Source: Deltaproteobacteria bacterium
Lineage (GTDB): Bacteria; Desulfobacterota; Desulfobacteria; Desulfobacterales; GCA-2748835
Direction: 5' to 3'
Assembly (NCBI GenBank): GCA_002748835.1
Contig: PDTL01000022.1
Coordinates: 1 to 64,000, forward strand
DNA: 64,000 nt
Shown in pieces: positions 40,076 to 49,770 of this stretch. The notes beneath the pieces are model-generated. The model had not been told where the DNA came from. It searched no databases and saw only the letters and a program-made list of their open reading frames with translations. The position numbers were made by a program, and so were the translations under genes. Each line of letters starts with the position of its first letter. Position 1 is the stretch's first letter.

Positions 40076-41260
40076 ATGGCTGAAAAATATATGATTGAGC
40101 CGGATCTGGATTTCATTGATGAAGTCCGGGCCCTTGGCGGAGATACCCTCAAGAAGTGTTTCCAATGCGCAACCTGTTCTGTGGCATGTCCCATTGCCCC
40201 GGAAGACAGCCCGTTTCCGCGTAAGGAAATGATCGCAGCATCCTGGGGGCTGAAAGACCGCCTGGTGAGCAGTGGTGATATCTGGCTGTGCCACAACTGT
40301 GGTGACTGTACCACCCTGTGTCCCCGCGGCGCCAAGCCGGGTGAAGTCCTGGGTGCCATCCGCTCCATGGCGATCACTGAATACTCGCCGATGAAGTTCG
40401 TTGCAAAAATGGTCAATGATCCCAAAAAACTACCGATTCTTCTGGGAATTCCGGCGGTGATCTTTGCCGTGCTGGCTGCCGTCACCATTTTTGGCGGCGA
40501 AACCCTGGCGGGTATTTTTGGCGGTAAATTCTGGTATCATACCCACTCCGGGCATCCGGTGGAAGGGATTGCTCATTCCAAGTTCATGTCCACCTGGTTT
40601 GTGGATATGGTTTTCGTACCCCTGGCGGGCTTTGTCGTGATATCGTTTGCCCTGGGTCTGAAGCGGTTTATCGCTGATATCCATGAAAATGCGGTCAGGG
40701 AAGGGAAAACGGACAAGGAACGCATTGAGTTGAAACCGTTTCTTGAATCCGTGGTCCCGGTGCTCCTGCGGGTGCTCAAGCATGACCGGTTCAACGAATG
40801 CGGTGAAAACAAGGAACGTTCCACAGCCCATATGATGGTGTTGTTTTCCTTTATCGCCCTGTTTGTTGTCACCAACATCTTTTTTGTCGTGCTCTATGTC
40901 TTCCATCTTCCCGGGCCGTATAGTCAGTTAAACCCGGTGAAGTGGCTGGCCAATATCGGCGGGGTGGCCCTGGTGATCGGTAGTCTGCTGATGATCAAGA
41001 ACCGGTTAGGCAAGGGCGATGATCAGCCGAGTACTTACAAGGACTGGTATATTCTGGGGATCGTATTGGGGCTGGGGGTGACCGGTCTGATGGCGGAAAT
41101 GACCCGTCTGGCCGGAAGCGCTTTCCTGGCATATTTCACCTACTACCTGCACCTGATTCTGATCTTCAACCTGTTTGCATTCTTGCCGTTCTCCAAAATG
41201 GCTCACCTGGTTTACCGCTTTGTGGCCATGGTCTATGAAGAGTACAGCAATCGCAACTAA
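40076..41260 (+). CDS. qmoC: Quinone-interacting oxidoreductase subunit QmoC
   Basis: Membrane anchor of the complex (394 aa), combining an HdrC-like iron-sulfur domain with an HdrE/NarI-like cytochrome b domain. Fe-S motifs: CFQCATCSVACP near residue 23 and CHNCGDCTTLCPRG near residue 72. About six membrane helices follow from residue 120 (LLGIPAVIFAVLAAVTIFGG), with histidines suitable for haem ligation. Menaquinol oxidation is expected here. The ATG follows AGCAGGAGGAATAGC, 82 bases after qmoB. A strong terminator follows. Confidence 0.95.
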   Translation: MAEKYMIEPDLDFIDEVRALGGDTLKKCFQCATCSVACPIAPEDSPFPRKEMIAASWGLKDRLVSSGDIWLCHNCGDCTTLCPRGAKPGEVLGAIRSMAITEYSPMKFVAKMVNDPKKLPILLGIPAVIFAVLAAVTIFGGETLAGIFGGKFWYHTHSGHPVEGIAHSKFMSTWFVDMVFVPLAGFVVISFALGLKRFIADIHENAVREGKTDKERIELKPFLESVVPVLLRVLKHDRFNECGENKERSTAHMMVLFSFIALFVVTNIFFVVLYVFHLPGPYSQLNPVKWLANIGGVALVIGSLLMIKNRLGKGDDQPSTYKDWYILGIVLGLGVTGLMAEMTRLAGSAFLAYFTYYLHLILIFNLFAFLPFSKMAHLVYRFVAMVYEEYSNRN

Positions 41261-41340
41261 GCATCAGGGGTAAAACGGATCACGCACGCCGGAGAAGTGT
41301 ATGATGCCGGCTGTGAGATCCCTTGTTTAACGTGTGTTTG

Positions 41341-41386
41341 AAATGGCAGACCTTTCGCATGTATCATGCGAGGTCTGCCATTTTTT
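41341..41386 (+). terminator. Terminator after qmoC
   Basis: AAATGGCAGACCT (41341-41353) pairs perfectly with AGGTCTGCCATTT, with an inner TCGCAT/ATGCGA extension, and is followed by a T run to 41386. It ends the qmo operon. Confidence 0.92.
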
Positions 41387-41494
41387 ATATAAAACCGTCC
41401 GTATGATAGGGAGCATGCGGATGACCTTGAAATAGCGGTCGGGTCGTAACACGTGCTTTTGGCACTCATCTCCCGCTTTCCTCAGGAGCATACC

Positions 41495-41923
41495 ATGACA
41501 ACAGCAGCAGAAGGAAACACGGTAAAAGTCCATTATACCGGACGACTGGAAGACGGCACGGTTTTCGATTCCTCCATGGATCGAGAGCCGCTGGCATTTG
41601 AGGTGGGCAGCGGTATGGTGATCCCCGGGTTTGAAAACGGGGTGAAGGGAATGGCGGTAGGGGAGAAAAAGACGCTCACCATTCCGCCTGAATCGGCCTA
41701 TGGGCGAGAGAATCGGGAGCTGATCGTATCCCTTCCCAAGGATCAGTTTCCGCCGGAAATTCCGCTGGAAGTGGGGCAGCGGCTGCAGCACCGCCGTCAG
41801 GACGGCGGGGTGATCAACGTGATTATTACGGCTGTATCAGATACGGCGGTTACGGTTGACGCCAATCCGCCGCTGGCAGGGAAAACGTTGATTTTTGATA
41901 TCGAACTGATGGAAATTGGTTAA
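41495..41923 (+). CDS. FKBP-type peptidyl-prolyl isomerase (SlyD-like)
   Basis: Catalyses proline cis-trans isomerisation during folding (142 aa, cytoplasmic). The FKBP opening NTVKVHYTGRLEDGTVFDSS and GSGMVIPGFENGVKGM are conserved, and an IF (insert-in-flap) domain from about residue 65 to 125 (PPESAYGRENREL) marks the SlyD subgroup. The His-rich nickel-binding tail of E. coli SlyD is absent. The frame is open from 41453; ATG 41495 follows TCAGGAGCATACC. Single gene between qmoABC and sat. Confidence 0.9.
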   Translation: MTTAAEGNTVKVHYTGRLEDGTVFDSSMDREPLAFEVGSGMVIPGFENGVKGMAVGEKKTLTIPPESAYGRENRELIVSLPKDQFPPEIPLEVGQRLQHRRQDGGVINVIITAVSDTAVTVDANPPLAGKTLIFDIELMEIG

Positions 41924-41925
41924 AA

Positions 41926-41967
41926 AAAAGGGTTTCAGCAACGTTCGTCTGCTGAAACCCTTTTTTA
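41926..41967. terminator. Bidirectional terminator between the FKBP gene and sat
   Basis: AAAAGGGTTTCAGCA (41926-41940) pairs perfectly with TGCTGAAACCCTTTT (41950-41964) around a 9-base loop. It has A runs on the left and T runs on the right, so it can terminate transcription from both strands. Confidence 0.93.
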
Positions 41968-41983
41968 TCAGCGGATGTGATCC

Positions 41984-42026
41984 ACACAGCAATCAAGCCT
42001 GCGCACGCAGGGGTTGATTGCTGTGT
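41984..42026. repeat. Second strong inverted repeat downstream of sat
   Basis: ACACAGCAATCAA (41984-41996) and TTGATTGCTGTGT (42014-42026) are a perfect 13-bp inverted repeat with an inner CCTGCG/CGCAGG stem. It begins eight bases past the sat stop and lacks a T run of its own. It is probably an mRNA 3'-end structure or part of a tandem terminator. Confidence 0.8.
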
Positions 42027-42034
42027 TGCAAGCA

Positions 42035-43306
42035 TTACTCGCCGTCAGCTGCCTTATGGGTCTTGATTTCAACCTTTTCGGTCAGGCCGGCATAGTATTC
42101 GCGCAGGATGACAAGCACTTCTTCACGACCAAAATGGTCGGGAATCGGCGTGCCTTCGGAAAGGCCCTTACGCAGTTTGGTACCGGACAGCAGTACACGG
42201 CTTTCCTTCTTGTGCGGGCAGGTACGCAGGGAGGCCATGCCATCGCATTCGGAGCAGTAGAAGGTCCAGTCGATTTTCAGCGGTTCGCAGAGCAGGTCTT
42301 TTGCAGGATCGCCGGAATGCGGGATCTTGTCAAACAGGGTCTGGGCTTCGAACATGCCGTAGAAGTCACCCACGCCAGCGTGGTCACGACCGATGATCAT
42401 GCGGTTGACACCGTAGTTCTGACGGAAGGTGGCGTGCAGGAGGCCTTCACGCGGACCGGCATAACGCATATCCAGCGGATACCCGCCCTGGATAACGTTT
42501 TCTTTTACAAAATGATGCTCAACCAGGGTGTCGATGCACTTGACGCGTACTTCTGCAGGAATGTCACCCGGTTTCAGGTTACCGACCAGCGAGTGGATGA
42601 AGACGCCGTCACATACTTCGATGGCAATCTTTGCCAGGAACTCATGGGAGCGATGCATCGGGTTCCGGAGCTGAAGTGCGGCAACATTGGCCCAGCCGCG
42701 CTCTTCGAACATCTGACGTACTTCTGCAGGCCGCAGGTAAATGCCTTTGTATTTGGTGGGAAATTCACCTTCGGACAGTACCTTGACCGGACCTGCCAGG
42801 TTAACGGCCTTTTGTGCCATGACCATCTGAACGCCAGGATGTTCTTCTTCGGCAATTTTCCAGAATTCTTCAGCGGTCGGCGTACCTTCGCCCATGAAGG
42901 TTTTTTCACACTCATACTTTTTGTCCGCATCGGTCATTTCGTACTTTTCAGTGACCTTCATGGTGGCCATGACCTCACCGTCAGCAGAAACAAGTGCGAT
43001 TTCTTCGCCGTCACCAATGGCGTCAGCATCAGCTTTGTCAGCAGACAGGGTAACCGGAACCGGCCAGAATGTGCCGTTTGCCAGGGTGTAGTTATCCAGA
43101 ACGCTTTTCCAGTCCGCTTTGCCCATGAAACCGTCAAGGGGGCTGAAACCACCGATACCCATCATGATCAGATCACCTTCTTCACGTGCGGAAATGGTGA
43201 TTTTTTTCAGGCCTTCGGCTTTTTTCTTTTCAGCATCCAGTTCTGCGCCTTCCAGCAGGCAGCAGACCAACCCTTTTCCTCCATGGGGGGGTACCAGCTT
43301 GCTCAT
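42035..43306 (-). CDS. sat: Sulfate adenylyltransferase (ATP sulfurylase)
   Basis: Activates sulfate with ATP to give APS and pyrophosphate, the first step of sulfate reduction (423 aa, monofunctional). Active-site motifs: [12 protein letters not shown] near residue 196 (the QxRNxxHxxH type) and [14 protein letters not shown] near residue 285. The cysteine set in [17 protein letters not shown] near residue 345 matches the zinc-binding site of dissimilatory Sat enzymes. There is no APS kinase domain. The ATG follows AAAGGAGACAG. It converges on the FKBP gene and shares its terminator. Confidence 0.97.
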   Translation of the reverse strand: MSKLVPPHGGKGLVCCLLEGAELDAEKKKAEGLKKITISAREEGDLIMMGIGGFSPLDGFMGKADWKSVLDNYTLANGTFWPVPVTLSADKADADAIGDGEEIALVSADGEVMATMKVTEKYEMTDADKKYECEKTFMGEGTPTAEEFWKIAEEEHPGVQMVMAQKAVNLAGPVKVLSEGEFPTKYKGIYLRPAEVRQMFEERGWANVAALQLRNPMHRSHEFLAKIAIEVCDGVFIHSLVGNLKPGDIPAEVRVKCIDTLVEHHFVKENVIQGGYPLDMRYAGPREGLLHATFRQNYGVNRMIIGRDHAGVGDFYGMFEAQTLFDKIPHSGDPAKDLLCEPLKIDWTFYCSECDGMASLRTCPHKKESRVLLSGTKLRKGLSEGTPIPDHFGREEVLVILREYYAGLTEKVEIKTHKAADGE

Positions 43307-43358
43307 GTAACTGTCTCCTTTGAATTAAGTGGTTTAGAAGTGAAATTCATATATAATA

Positions 43359-43385
43359 AAGTAAATGCAGTGTCGGCATTTACTT
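43359..43385 (-). promoter_or_regulatory. Inverted repeat in the sat promoter/leader
   Basis: AAGTAAATGC (43359-43368) and GCATTTACTT (43376-43385) form perfect 10-base arms around a 7-base centre, 53 bases upstream of the sat start. AT-rich -10-like sequence (TTATTATATATG on the minus strand) lies between it and the gene. The position suits an operator over the promoter, or a leader hairpin. Confidence 0.6.
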
Positions 43386-43576
43386 CGTCTGTTGTAATTT
43401 AACACCTAGATTTAATGTGAAGCCGCCGGAATGTCAAGAACAAAGGGATGGCAGCACTCAGGTTAGATTTCACGGCAGAAGGGGAACCCGGTTTTAGGGT
43501 GAAGCTGCCGGTATTCCGTGGTATAGGAAACCTACTGGGTAGCATGGAAATAAAAAACGGCGTTGAAGGAGGCAAT

Positions 43577-44101
43577 ATGGGGGCTATAGCCAAATGGGTG
43601 GCTGGTATTTTCCTTGCGGCATATATGCTAAGTCCCATTGATTTTATTCCGGATCTCCTTCCCTGGATCGGATGGATGGATGATCTTGCGTTGGCGGGAG
43701 TGGTCATCTATTTCATCTGGACCGGGCGGTTACCGAACATGAGAAGGTGGCCCGGGAGACAGCGGCCGTTTGGCAGGCGCAACAACCGCTTCACAGGATC
43801 TGCAGGTCCATCGGATAAAGCTTCCGGACACGAGACGCATGATGGTCAGGAACAGAAATCACACCGTGAAAGGCAGGCAGCGGAGGAACCGGAAAAAGAA
43901 ACCGTAGCGGATCCGTATGCGGTGCTTGGCGTACCCCGGGGGGCAGATAAAGAAACCATTCGCGCGGCCTACCGTAAGGCGGCCCAGGCTTATCATCCGG
44001 ATCATGTGGCGCATCTGGGTCCGGAGCTACAGACGCTGGCGCGGAAGAAATTTATTGAAATACAGATGGCCTATGAAACCTTGATAAAATCGGCAGGATG
44101 A
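43577..44101 (+). CDS. DUF1232/YkvA membrane domain fused to a J-domain
   Basis: A 174-residue protein with two parts. Residues about 1-50 match the YkvA/DUF1232 membrane motif (AAYMLSPIDFIPDLLPWIG, then a second helix). Residues about 113-174 are a J-domain with an intact HPD (AAQAYHPDHVAH) that should stimulate an Hsp70. A charged, probably flexible linker joins them. ATG 43577 follows GAAGGAGGCAAT, the strongest ribosome-binding site; upstream in-frame starts are less likely. The result is a membrane-tethered DnaJ-like cofactor. No dnaK is nearby. Confidence 0.83.
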   Translation: MGAIAKWVAGIFLAAYMLSPIDFIPDLLPWIGWMDDLALAGVVIYFIWTGRLPNMRRWPGRQRPFGRRNNRFTGSAGPSDKASGHETHDGQEQKSHRERQAAEEPEKETVADPYAVLGVPRGADKETIRAAYRKAAQAYHPDHVAHLGPELQTLARKKFIEIQMAYETLIKSAG

Positions 44102-44133
44102 TACGTAACAAAAAGGGATGATGAAGGACGTCG

Positions 44134-45759
44134 ATGATGAAAATTGGGTTGGCTCAGATGCATCCGGTAATTGGAGATATGGACGGCAATATAGAAAAAA
44201 TGGTGAAAACGGCAGCGGATGCACGTTCCCAGGGCTGTGACCTGGTCATTTTTTCGGAGATGGTGATTTCCGGATATCCTTCACAGGATCTGCTGAAACA
44301 CAAAACGTATGTTCAGGCCAACCTGGCTGCCTTGGAAACGCTGAAAAATGCGGTTTACGGGATCGGCGTTATCTGCGGATATGTGGACTGGAACGTAGCG
44401 GATGCCGGGGCCGGGCGTTACAATTCCGCCGCGCTGCTTTCGGATGGACAGATGCTGGGAACCGTCTATAAACGCCTGCGGACGCCTGCGGATGTTTTTG
44501 ACGATGACCGGTATTTTGTGTCCGGCACAGGAAACGGCCTTTTCACATTCCGGGGGAAACGCATCGGGATCACCTTTTGGGATCCTGTCTGGCATGAACG
44601 GGATGGCGTATTCCCTGATGACACGGCGGCTGTGAGGGTGGACCCGGATGCAGAACTGGTGGTCGTACTCTCCGCATCTCCGTTTGCCTATGGAAAAGAT
44701 GAGATTCGCCAGCGGCTATTCAGTGCAGCGGCGGCCCGGCACGGGGTGCCGCTGGTGTATGTGAATCAGGTGGGCGGCAATGACAGCGTGATCTTTGACG
44801 GGGGCAGCATGGCCGTTGCCGCAGACGGCACCCTTGCCGTCCGGGCAGGATTGTTTGAAGAAGAACTCCTTATATGGGATATGGATGCGGGGGCACGGAA
44901 CCTACCTTCGCCTGTGATTGAAAAAGAGGCGGCTATTTTCAATGCCCTGTCCAGGGGGGTACGGGATTATCTCTTCACCTGCGGATTTAAAAAGGCTGTG
45001 ATTGGGCTGAGTGGGGGGATCGATTCGGCGCTGACCGCAGTCATTGCTGCCGATGCCCTGGGCCCGGAACAGGTGACAACAATTTTCATGCCATCCCGAT
45101 ATACATCCCAGGAAAACTATGAAGATGCTGCCGCGCTGGCCGCCAATCTAGGGACGCCGTATGAGGTTGTGCCCATTGACGACCTGTATACCGTATATAT
45201 GAACGCGCTGGGTCTGTCAGAAGGTGATGAGGGCAGCCTGACCTGTCAAAACATCCAGGCCCGGATTCGGGGCGGGATCCTCATGGCCCGGTCCAACCAG
45301 GGATTCGGGATGGTTTTGAGTACCGGAAACAAGTCGGAAGTGGCTGTAGGGTATTGCACCTTATATGGGGATATGTGCGGTGGTTTGTCTGTGATATCTG
45401 ATATTTATAAAACAGAAGTATATGCGGTTTCGCGGTATGTGAACCGGCACTCGGCGGTGATCCCGGCGCGAATAATCGACAAACCCCCGTCAGCCGAGTT
45501 AAAGCCGAATCAGACGGATCAGGATGACCTGCCGGAATATGCGGTGCTGGATGCGGTGTTAAAGGCGTATATCGAGGATGACTGTCAGCCGGATGAGATC
45601 GTGGCCCTGGGCTACGGGCCTGACGTGGTGGGGGATATCATCCGGCGGGTGAACCAGAGCGAACATAAACGGTGTCAGGCTGCGCCGGGTCTGCAGGTCA
45701 GTGCCAGGGCCTTTGGCCTTGGCAGGCGATATCCGGTAGCTCAGCGCTGGAAGGGCTGA
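44134..45759 (+). CDS. nadE: NAD synthetase with impaired glutaminase domain
   Basis: Amidates nicotinate adenine dinucleotide to NAD (541 aa). The C-terminal synthetase is intact: GLSGGIDSALTAVIAADALG at about residues 292-311, STGNKSEVAVGYCTLYGDM and KPPSAELKPNQTDQDDLP. The N-terminal nitrilase-like domain normally releases ammonia from glutamine with a Glu-Lys-Cys triad. Glu (FSEMVISGYP) and Lys (VYKRLRTPADVFDDDRYF) remain, but the usual ICED-W segment reads FWDPVW, so the nucleophile Cys is Trp149, and the LPNY stretch is also lost. It probably uses free ammonia. Starts ATG 44134 or 44137. Confidence 0.92.
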   Translation: MMKIGLAQMHPVIGDMDGNIEKMVKTAADARSQGCDLVIFSEMVISGYPSQDLLKHKTYVQANLAALETLKNAVYGIGVICGYVDWNVADAGAGRYNSAALLSDGQMLGTVYKRLRTPADVFDDDRYFVSGTGNGLFTFRGKRIGITFWDPVWHERDGVFPDDTAAVRVDPDAELVVVLSASPFAYGKDEIRQRLFSAAAARHGVPLVYVNQVGGNDSVIFDGGSMAVAADGTLAVRAGLFEEELLIWDMDAGARNLPSPVIEKEAAIFNALSRGVRDYLFTCGFKKAVIGLSGGIDSALTAVIAADALGPEQVTTIFMPSRYTSQENYEDAAALAANLGTPYEVVPIDDLYTVYMNALGLSEGDEGSLTCQNIQARIRGGILMARSNQGFGMVLSTGNKSEVAVGYCTLYGDMCGGLSVISDIYKTEVYAVSRYVNRHSAVIPARIIDKPPSAELKPNQTDQDDLPEYAVLDAVLKAYIEDDCQPDEIVALGYGPDVVGDIIRRVNQSEHKRCQAAPGLQVSARAFGLGRRYPVAQRWKG

Positions 45760-45761
45760 TG

Positions 45762-46691
45762 TCAGGCAGACGTGCCCGGATACAGCGATCCCTGCCGGGT
45801 GCCCTTTTTGTCAAACCGCTCGTGAATCAGCTGGAGGGTTTCGGTTTTTTTCAGGGACCACGCCGGGCTGATCAGCTCGTTGGGATGGGGATCTCCGGTG
45901 ACCCGCTGGATGACCATGGATGCCGGCAGTCGTTCGATGAACTCGCAGACCGCATCCACATAGGCCGTCTGGGTCATGCAGACAAGTTCGCCGTTTTCCC
46001 AGGCAGCTTCAAGAGGCGTTCCCCTGACCACGTATAGCAGATGCAGTTTGACGCCGTCCACGCCGGACCGGGCAATGTAGTCGGCTGTGGCCATCATTTG
46101 GTCCCGGGTTTCACCGGGAAGACCGAGGATGATGTGGGCGCAGGTAAGGATCCCTTTTCCGCAGGTGAGTGCCATGGCATCCTCGAATGCCCGGACATCG
46201 TGCCCCCGGTTGATGGCGCGCAGGGTTTTGTCATGGGCGGTCTGAAGACCGTACTCCACCCAGACCATACCGTTTTGGGCGCAGGATGCGATCAGGTCGA
46301 TTTTTTCTTTATCCACGCAGTCTGGCCGGGTACCGATGGCAAGGCCGACCACCTCGGGTACGGCCATGGCTTCATCGTACAGCTGCCGGAGCCGGCTGAC
46401 GGGTGCATAGGTGTTGGTGAAAGCCTGGAAATAGACGAGAAATCCCTTGGCCTTGTATCGTTTCTTCAGCCGCTCCCGGGCGTCGTTGATCTGTCGGGTG
46501 ATCGACAGCCCCCGACGGTAGGCCCCGGTGCCGGATCCGGCGGGGTTGCAGAAAATGCAGCCTCCGGTTGAGAGGGTGCCGTCACGATTGGGGCAGGTCA
46601 TGCCGGCATCCACGGTGATTTTTTGGATGCGGCATCCGAAATGGCCGCGAAGAAATGTGTTGAGGTCTTGATAATGCGTCTGTTTCTGCAT
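45762..46691 (-). CDS. Radical SAM protein, YhcC/TIGR01212 type
   Basis: A 309-residue radical SAM enzyme. The cluster-binding Cys are in [16 protein letters not shown] near residue 34, spaced as in the YhcC family rather than as CxxxCxx[13 protein letters not shown] near residue 195 is another family feature. The substrate is not established for most members. It is related to the Elp3-type radical SAM group but has no acetyltransferase domain. It starts ATG 46691, and its stop lies two bases past the convergent nadE stop. Confidence 0.88.
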   Translation of the reverse strand: MQKQTHYQDLNTFLRGHFGCRIQKITVDAGMTCPNRDGTLSTGGCIFCNPAGSGTGAYRRGLSITRQINDARERLKKRYKAKGFLVYFQAFTNTYAPVSRLRQLYDEAMAVPEVVGLAIGTRPDCVDKEKIDLIASCAQNGMVWVEYGLQTAHDKTLRAINRGHDVRAFEDAMALTCGKGILTCAHIILGLPGETRDQMMATADYIARSGVDGVKLHLLYVVRGTPLEAAWENGELVCMTQTAYVDAVCEFIERLPASMVIQRVTGDPHPNELISPAWSLKKTETLQLIHERFDKKGTRQGSLYPGTSA

Positions 46692-46830
46692 ATCTTTACA
46701 CTGCCGGAAAAAGGTGAGGTCGCTGCCGTGGAACGGGCGACAGTCAATAACCCGATCCGTTTATATATCAAGTGGCCCTGCAGTTCAACCGGGGGGGGAT
46801 GTGGCAGGGTGGAGGCAACAGAAGCTGACA

Positions 46831-48705
46831 ATGACGCGGACATATGATGTGATTGTGGTAGGCGCAGGCCATGCGGGGTGTGAAGCCGCACTGGCAGGTG
46901 CACGCATGGGGTGCCGGGTGCTCCTGCTTGTGCTGGATATGGACAAGCTGGCGGCCATGCCGTGCAGCCCATCCATTGGCGGAACCGCCAAAGGACAGCT
47001 GGTTAAAGAGGTGGATGCCCTGGGCGGGGCCATGGCCGTGGTGTGCGACCAGACCGCGATTCAGTACAAGACCCTGAATACCCGGAAGGGACCGGCGGTT
47101 CACGCCACCCGCACCCAGAATGACAAGAACCGCTATCATCTCCTGATGAAGGCGACTATTGAGCGCACCGAGCATCTGGACCTCAAGCAGGCGCTGGTTG
47201 AAGCACTGCTTGTTGAGGGAGACCGGGTGGTCGGTGTGGTCGACAGTGTGGGATGTGACTATTATGCTCCGGCGGTGGTCCTATGCACGGGAACGTTCCT
47301 GAACGGAATTATCCATGTGGGAAAACGCTCTCAACTGGCAGGTCGAGCCGGCGAGTTCTCTTCGATTGCACTGGCGGAACAGCTGAAAACGCTCGGATTT
47401 GAGCATGGCCGGATGAAGACCGGCACTCCGCCGCGGCTGCACCGGCGGAGCATCGATTTTTCGCAGTTTGAGGCGCACAGCGCGGATGAAGGGCATCCGT
47501 ATTTTTCGTTTCTGACCCAGTCATCTCCCCTGCCTCAGTTGCCGAGCTATATAGGATACACCAATCCGCAGACCCATCGGCTGGTGGAAAACAGCCTGGA
47601 ACAGTCGGCCCTGTACGGCGGTATTGTGAAAGGCATTTCAGCGCGTTACTGCCCGTCGTTTGAAGATAAGATCGTCAAATTTCCGGACCGGGAAAAGCAT
47701 CAGATCATTCTGGAACCGGAAGGCGTGGATACGGAAGAAATATATGTGTCAGGTCTGGGGAACAGCTTGCCTGTGGATGTGCAGGAGGCGGTGATACGGT
47801 CGATTCCCGGCCTGGAGGCGGCGGAAATCATGCGACCCGGTTATGCCATCGAATATGATTACATCCCGCCCACCCAGCTGAAAAATACCCTGGAGTCGAA
47901 ACGGATCCGGGGATTGTACATGGCCGGCCAGATTAACGGGACCTCAGGCTATGAGGAGGCAGCGGCACTGGGCCTCTGGGCCGGTGCCAACGCGGCCTGC
48001 AAGGTTCAGGGACGTCCGGACTTTGTGCTGGACCGGTCACAGGCGTATATGGGCGTCATGGTGGATGATCTCATTACCCGGGGGACCGGAGAACCCTATC
48101 GCATGTTCACGTCCCGGGCCGAATATCGGCTTCTGCTCAGGGAAGATAATGCCGATTTGCGGCTCACCCCCATCGGCGCATCCTTCGGACTGGTGGGGGA
48201 TGACCGGGCCGCCTTTGTGAGATCCCTGCAGGCAGATGTGAATGCGGAATTGTCCCGGGTGCAGTCTACGGTGGTCAAACCCTCGGAACAGGTGAATGCG
48301 CTGCTGAACCGCCAAAATACGCCGATCTTGAAAACCGGCGTCAACCTGGATCAGCTGATCAAACGCGCCGAGATGACCTATGCAGCCGCTAGTGAGGTGA
48401 GTCCCCCTCCAGAGCCGGTGTCACCGCGCGTGGCCCGGCAGGTGGAGATCGAGGTCAAGTATGCCGGGTATATTGATCGCCAGATGCAGGAGGTGAATAA
48501 ATTTCGGGGTCTTGAGCGGGTGAAGGTGCCGGCGGATATGGATTATGAGGCGCTTCACGGGCTGTCCAATGAACTTAAGCATAAGTTAAAGACCGTACGG
48601 CCGGCATCTCTGGGACAGGCCTCGCGAATGGAGGGTATGACGCCGGCAGCCTTGTCGGCGATGATGGTCCATCTTAAGAAACATGCAGGAAAAAATCATG
48701 AGTGA
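46831..48705 (+). CDS. mnmG: tRNA uridine-5-carboxymethylaminomethyl modification enzyme MnmG
   Basis: FAD-dependent partner of MnmE that modifies U34 of tRNAs (624 aa). The N-terminal FAD motif is [40 protein letters not shown] near residue 50, [12 protein letters not shown] near residue 205 and the [16 protein letters not shown] tail (here [13 protein letters not shown]) are conserved. The frame is open from 46714, but ATG 46831 starts the conserved domain and gives the normal length. It overlaps the next gene (ATGA-like junction at 48698-48705). mnmE is not in the window. Confidence 0.96.
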   Translation: MTRTYDVIVVGAGHAGCEAALAGARMGCRVLLLVLDMDKLAAMPCSPSIGGTAKGQLVKEVDALGGAMAVVCDQTAIQYKTLNTRKGPAVHATRTQNDKNRYHLLMKATIERTEHLDLKQALVEALLVEGDRVVGVVDSVGCDYYAPAVVLCTGTFLNGIIHVGKRSQLAGRAGEFSSIALAEQLKTLGFEHGRMKTGTPPRLHRRSIDFSQFEAHSADEGHPYFSFLTQSSPLPQLPSYIGYTNPQTHRLVENSLEQSALYGGIVKGISARYCPSFEDKIVKFPDREKHQIILEPEGVDTEEIYVSGLGNSLPVDVQEAVIRSIPGLEAAEIMRPGYAIEYDYIPPTQLKNTLESKRIRGLYMAGQINGTSGYEEAAALGLWAGANAACKVQGRPDFVLDRSQAYMGVMVDDLITRGTGEPYRMFTSRAEYRLLLREDNADLRLTPIGASFGLVGDDRAAFVRSLQADVNAELSRVQSTVVKPSEQVNALLNRQNTPILKTGVNLDQLIKRAEMTYAAASEVSPPPEPVSPRVARQVEIEVKYAGYIDRQMQEVNKFRGLERVKVPADMDYEALHGLSNELKHKLKTVRPASLGQASRMEGMTPAALSAMMVHLKKHAGKNHE

Positions 48706-49588
48706 AACAGATTATTACAAACTGCTCGGCGTGGAGAAGGGTGCGTCGGATGGGGATATCAAAAAAGCGTATCGCAAGCTGGCGATGAAGTATCACCCGG
48801 ATCATGCAAAGGGAGATGCAGCGGCAGAAGAAAAGTTCAAAAAAATCAGTGAGGCCTATGCGGTGCTGAGTGATCCGGAAAAACGTCAGCAGTACGACAC
48901 CTACGGTGCCAGCGGCTTTAATCAGCGATATTCCCAGGAGGACATTTTCAGAGGGGTTGATCTTGGGAGTCTTTTCCGGGAATTTGGTCTGGGTGGAGAC
49001 TTTGGCTTCAACTTTGGGTTTGGAGGGCCCCGAGGGGGGCGTGGCAGACGTTTTCAGCAGCAGATGAAAGGGCAGGACGTGACCTACGAGCTGTCTTTGT
49101 CTCTGCTGGAAGTGATGACAGGAGGTCAGAAAACCCTATCGCTTCGTCGGGGAGGCGCGGTAGAGACCATTTCCGTAAAGATTCCCAAGGGGATGGTCGG
49201 GGGAAAGAAAATCCGACTGGCCGGAAAAGGGGAACCCGGTCCCATGGGCGGTCCTCCGGGCGATCTCTACATTCGGTCGATCATACTGCCACACCCGGTA
49301 TTCTGGGCAGAAGGTAAGGATCTGCATATGGATCATTCCGTATCCCTGACCCAGGCCCTGCTCGGTTCGGAAACGCAGATCCAGACCTTAGAGGGAAAAA
49401 CGGTCAAACTGAAGATTGCGCCGGGAACATCCCATCAGGCAAAGCTCAGGCTGACCGGATACGGTCTGCCCGACATGCAGGGTGGAAAACCGGGGGAGCT
49501 CTATGTGACCCTGCGTGTCCCGCTGCCAAAATCGTTGACCCCTGCTCAGCGCGCACTTGTGGAACAGTTAGCCGAGACCGGACTGTGA
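48698..49588 (+). CDS. DnaJ-like co-chaperone, CbpA type
   Basis: Hsp40 co-chaperone (296 aa). The J-domain (about residues 4-68) has the HPD tripeptide in [13 protein letters not shown] Gly/Phe-rich linker (about 90-120, [17 protein letters not shown]) follows, then two DnaJ C-terminal peptide-binding domains. The cysteine-rich zinc-finger domain of classic DnaJ is absent, so this is the CbpA/DjlA-like class. ATG 48698 follows CAGGAAAAAATC and lies inside the mnmG end. No dnaK/grpE nearby. Confidence 0.93.
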   Translation: MSETDYYKLLGVEKGASDGDIKKAYRKLAMKYHPDHAKGDAAAEEKFKKISEAYAVLSDPEKRQQYDTYGASGFNQRYSQEDIFRGVDLGSLFREFGLGGDFGFNFGFGGPRGGRGRRFQQQMKGQDVTYELSLSLLEVMTGGQKTLSLRRGGAVETISVKIPKGMVGGKKIRLAGKGEPGPMGGPPGDLYIRSIILPHPVFWAEGKDLHMDHSVSLTQALLGSETQIQTLEGKTVKLKIAPGTSHQAKLRLTGYGLPDMQGGKPGELYVTLRVPLPKSLTPAQRALVEQLAETGL

Positions 49589-49690
49589 GGTGGTTAGGAT
49601 AAGTAAAACATTGACAATTGTTGACAATACATGTAATCGACTAATAACCGTATTCATTGGTTTCATGTAAAAAAGGTCCGCAATTTAGAC

Positions 49691-49740
49691 CGGCTACGGG
49701 ATGCGGCTTTCCGTTGAACGGTAGCCGTCGTTTTATTTTT
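49691..49740 (+). terminator. Hairpin and T-rich tract before hpt
   Basis: CGGCTAC (49691-49697) pairs with GTAGCCG (49721-49727), followed after three bases by long T-rich tracts interrupted by single A residues (to about 49754). It probably terminates the mnmG-dnaJ unit. Its T tract runs into the hpt ribosome-binding region. Confidence 0.65.
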
Positions 49741-49770
49741 TTTTATTTTTTTTCAGGATAGATAGGGCTC

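Noticed and set aside
42014..43402. A 462-codon plus-strand open frame opposite sat
   Set aside because: It is antisense to sat; the translation is Phe/His/Gly-rich and unlike any protein family.
43386..43420. Rex-like site (TTGTAATTTAACA) upstream of sat
   Set aside because: The half-site spacing and symmetry do not fit the usual 18-base Rex palindrome; the match is too weak to list.
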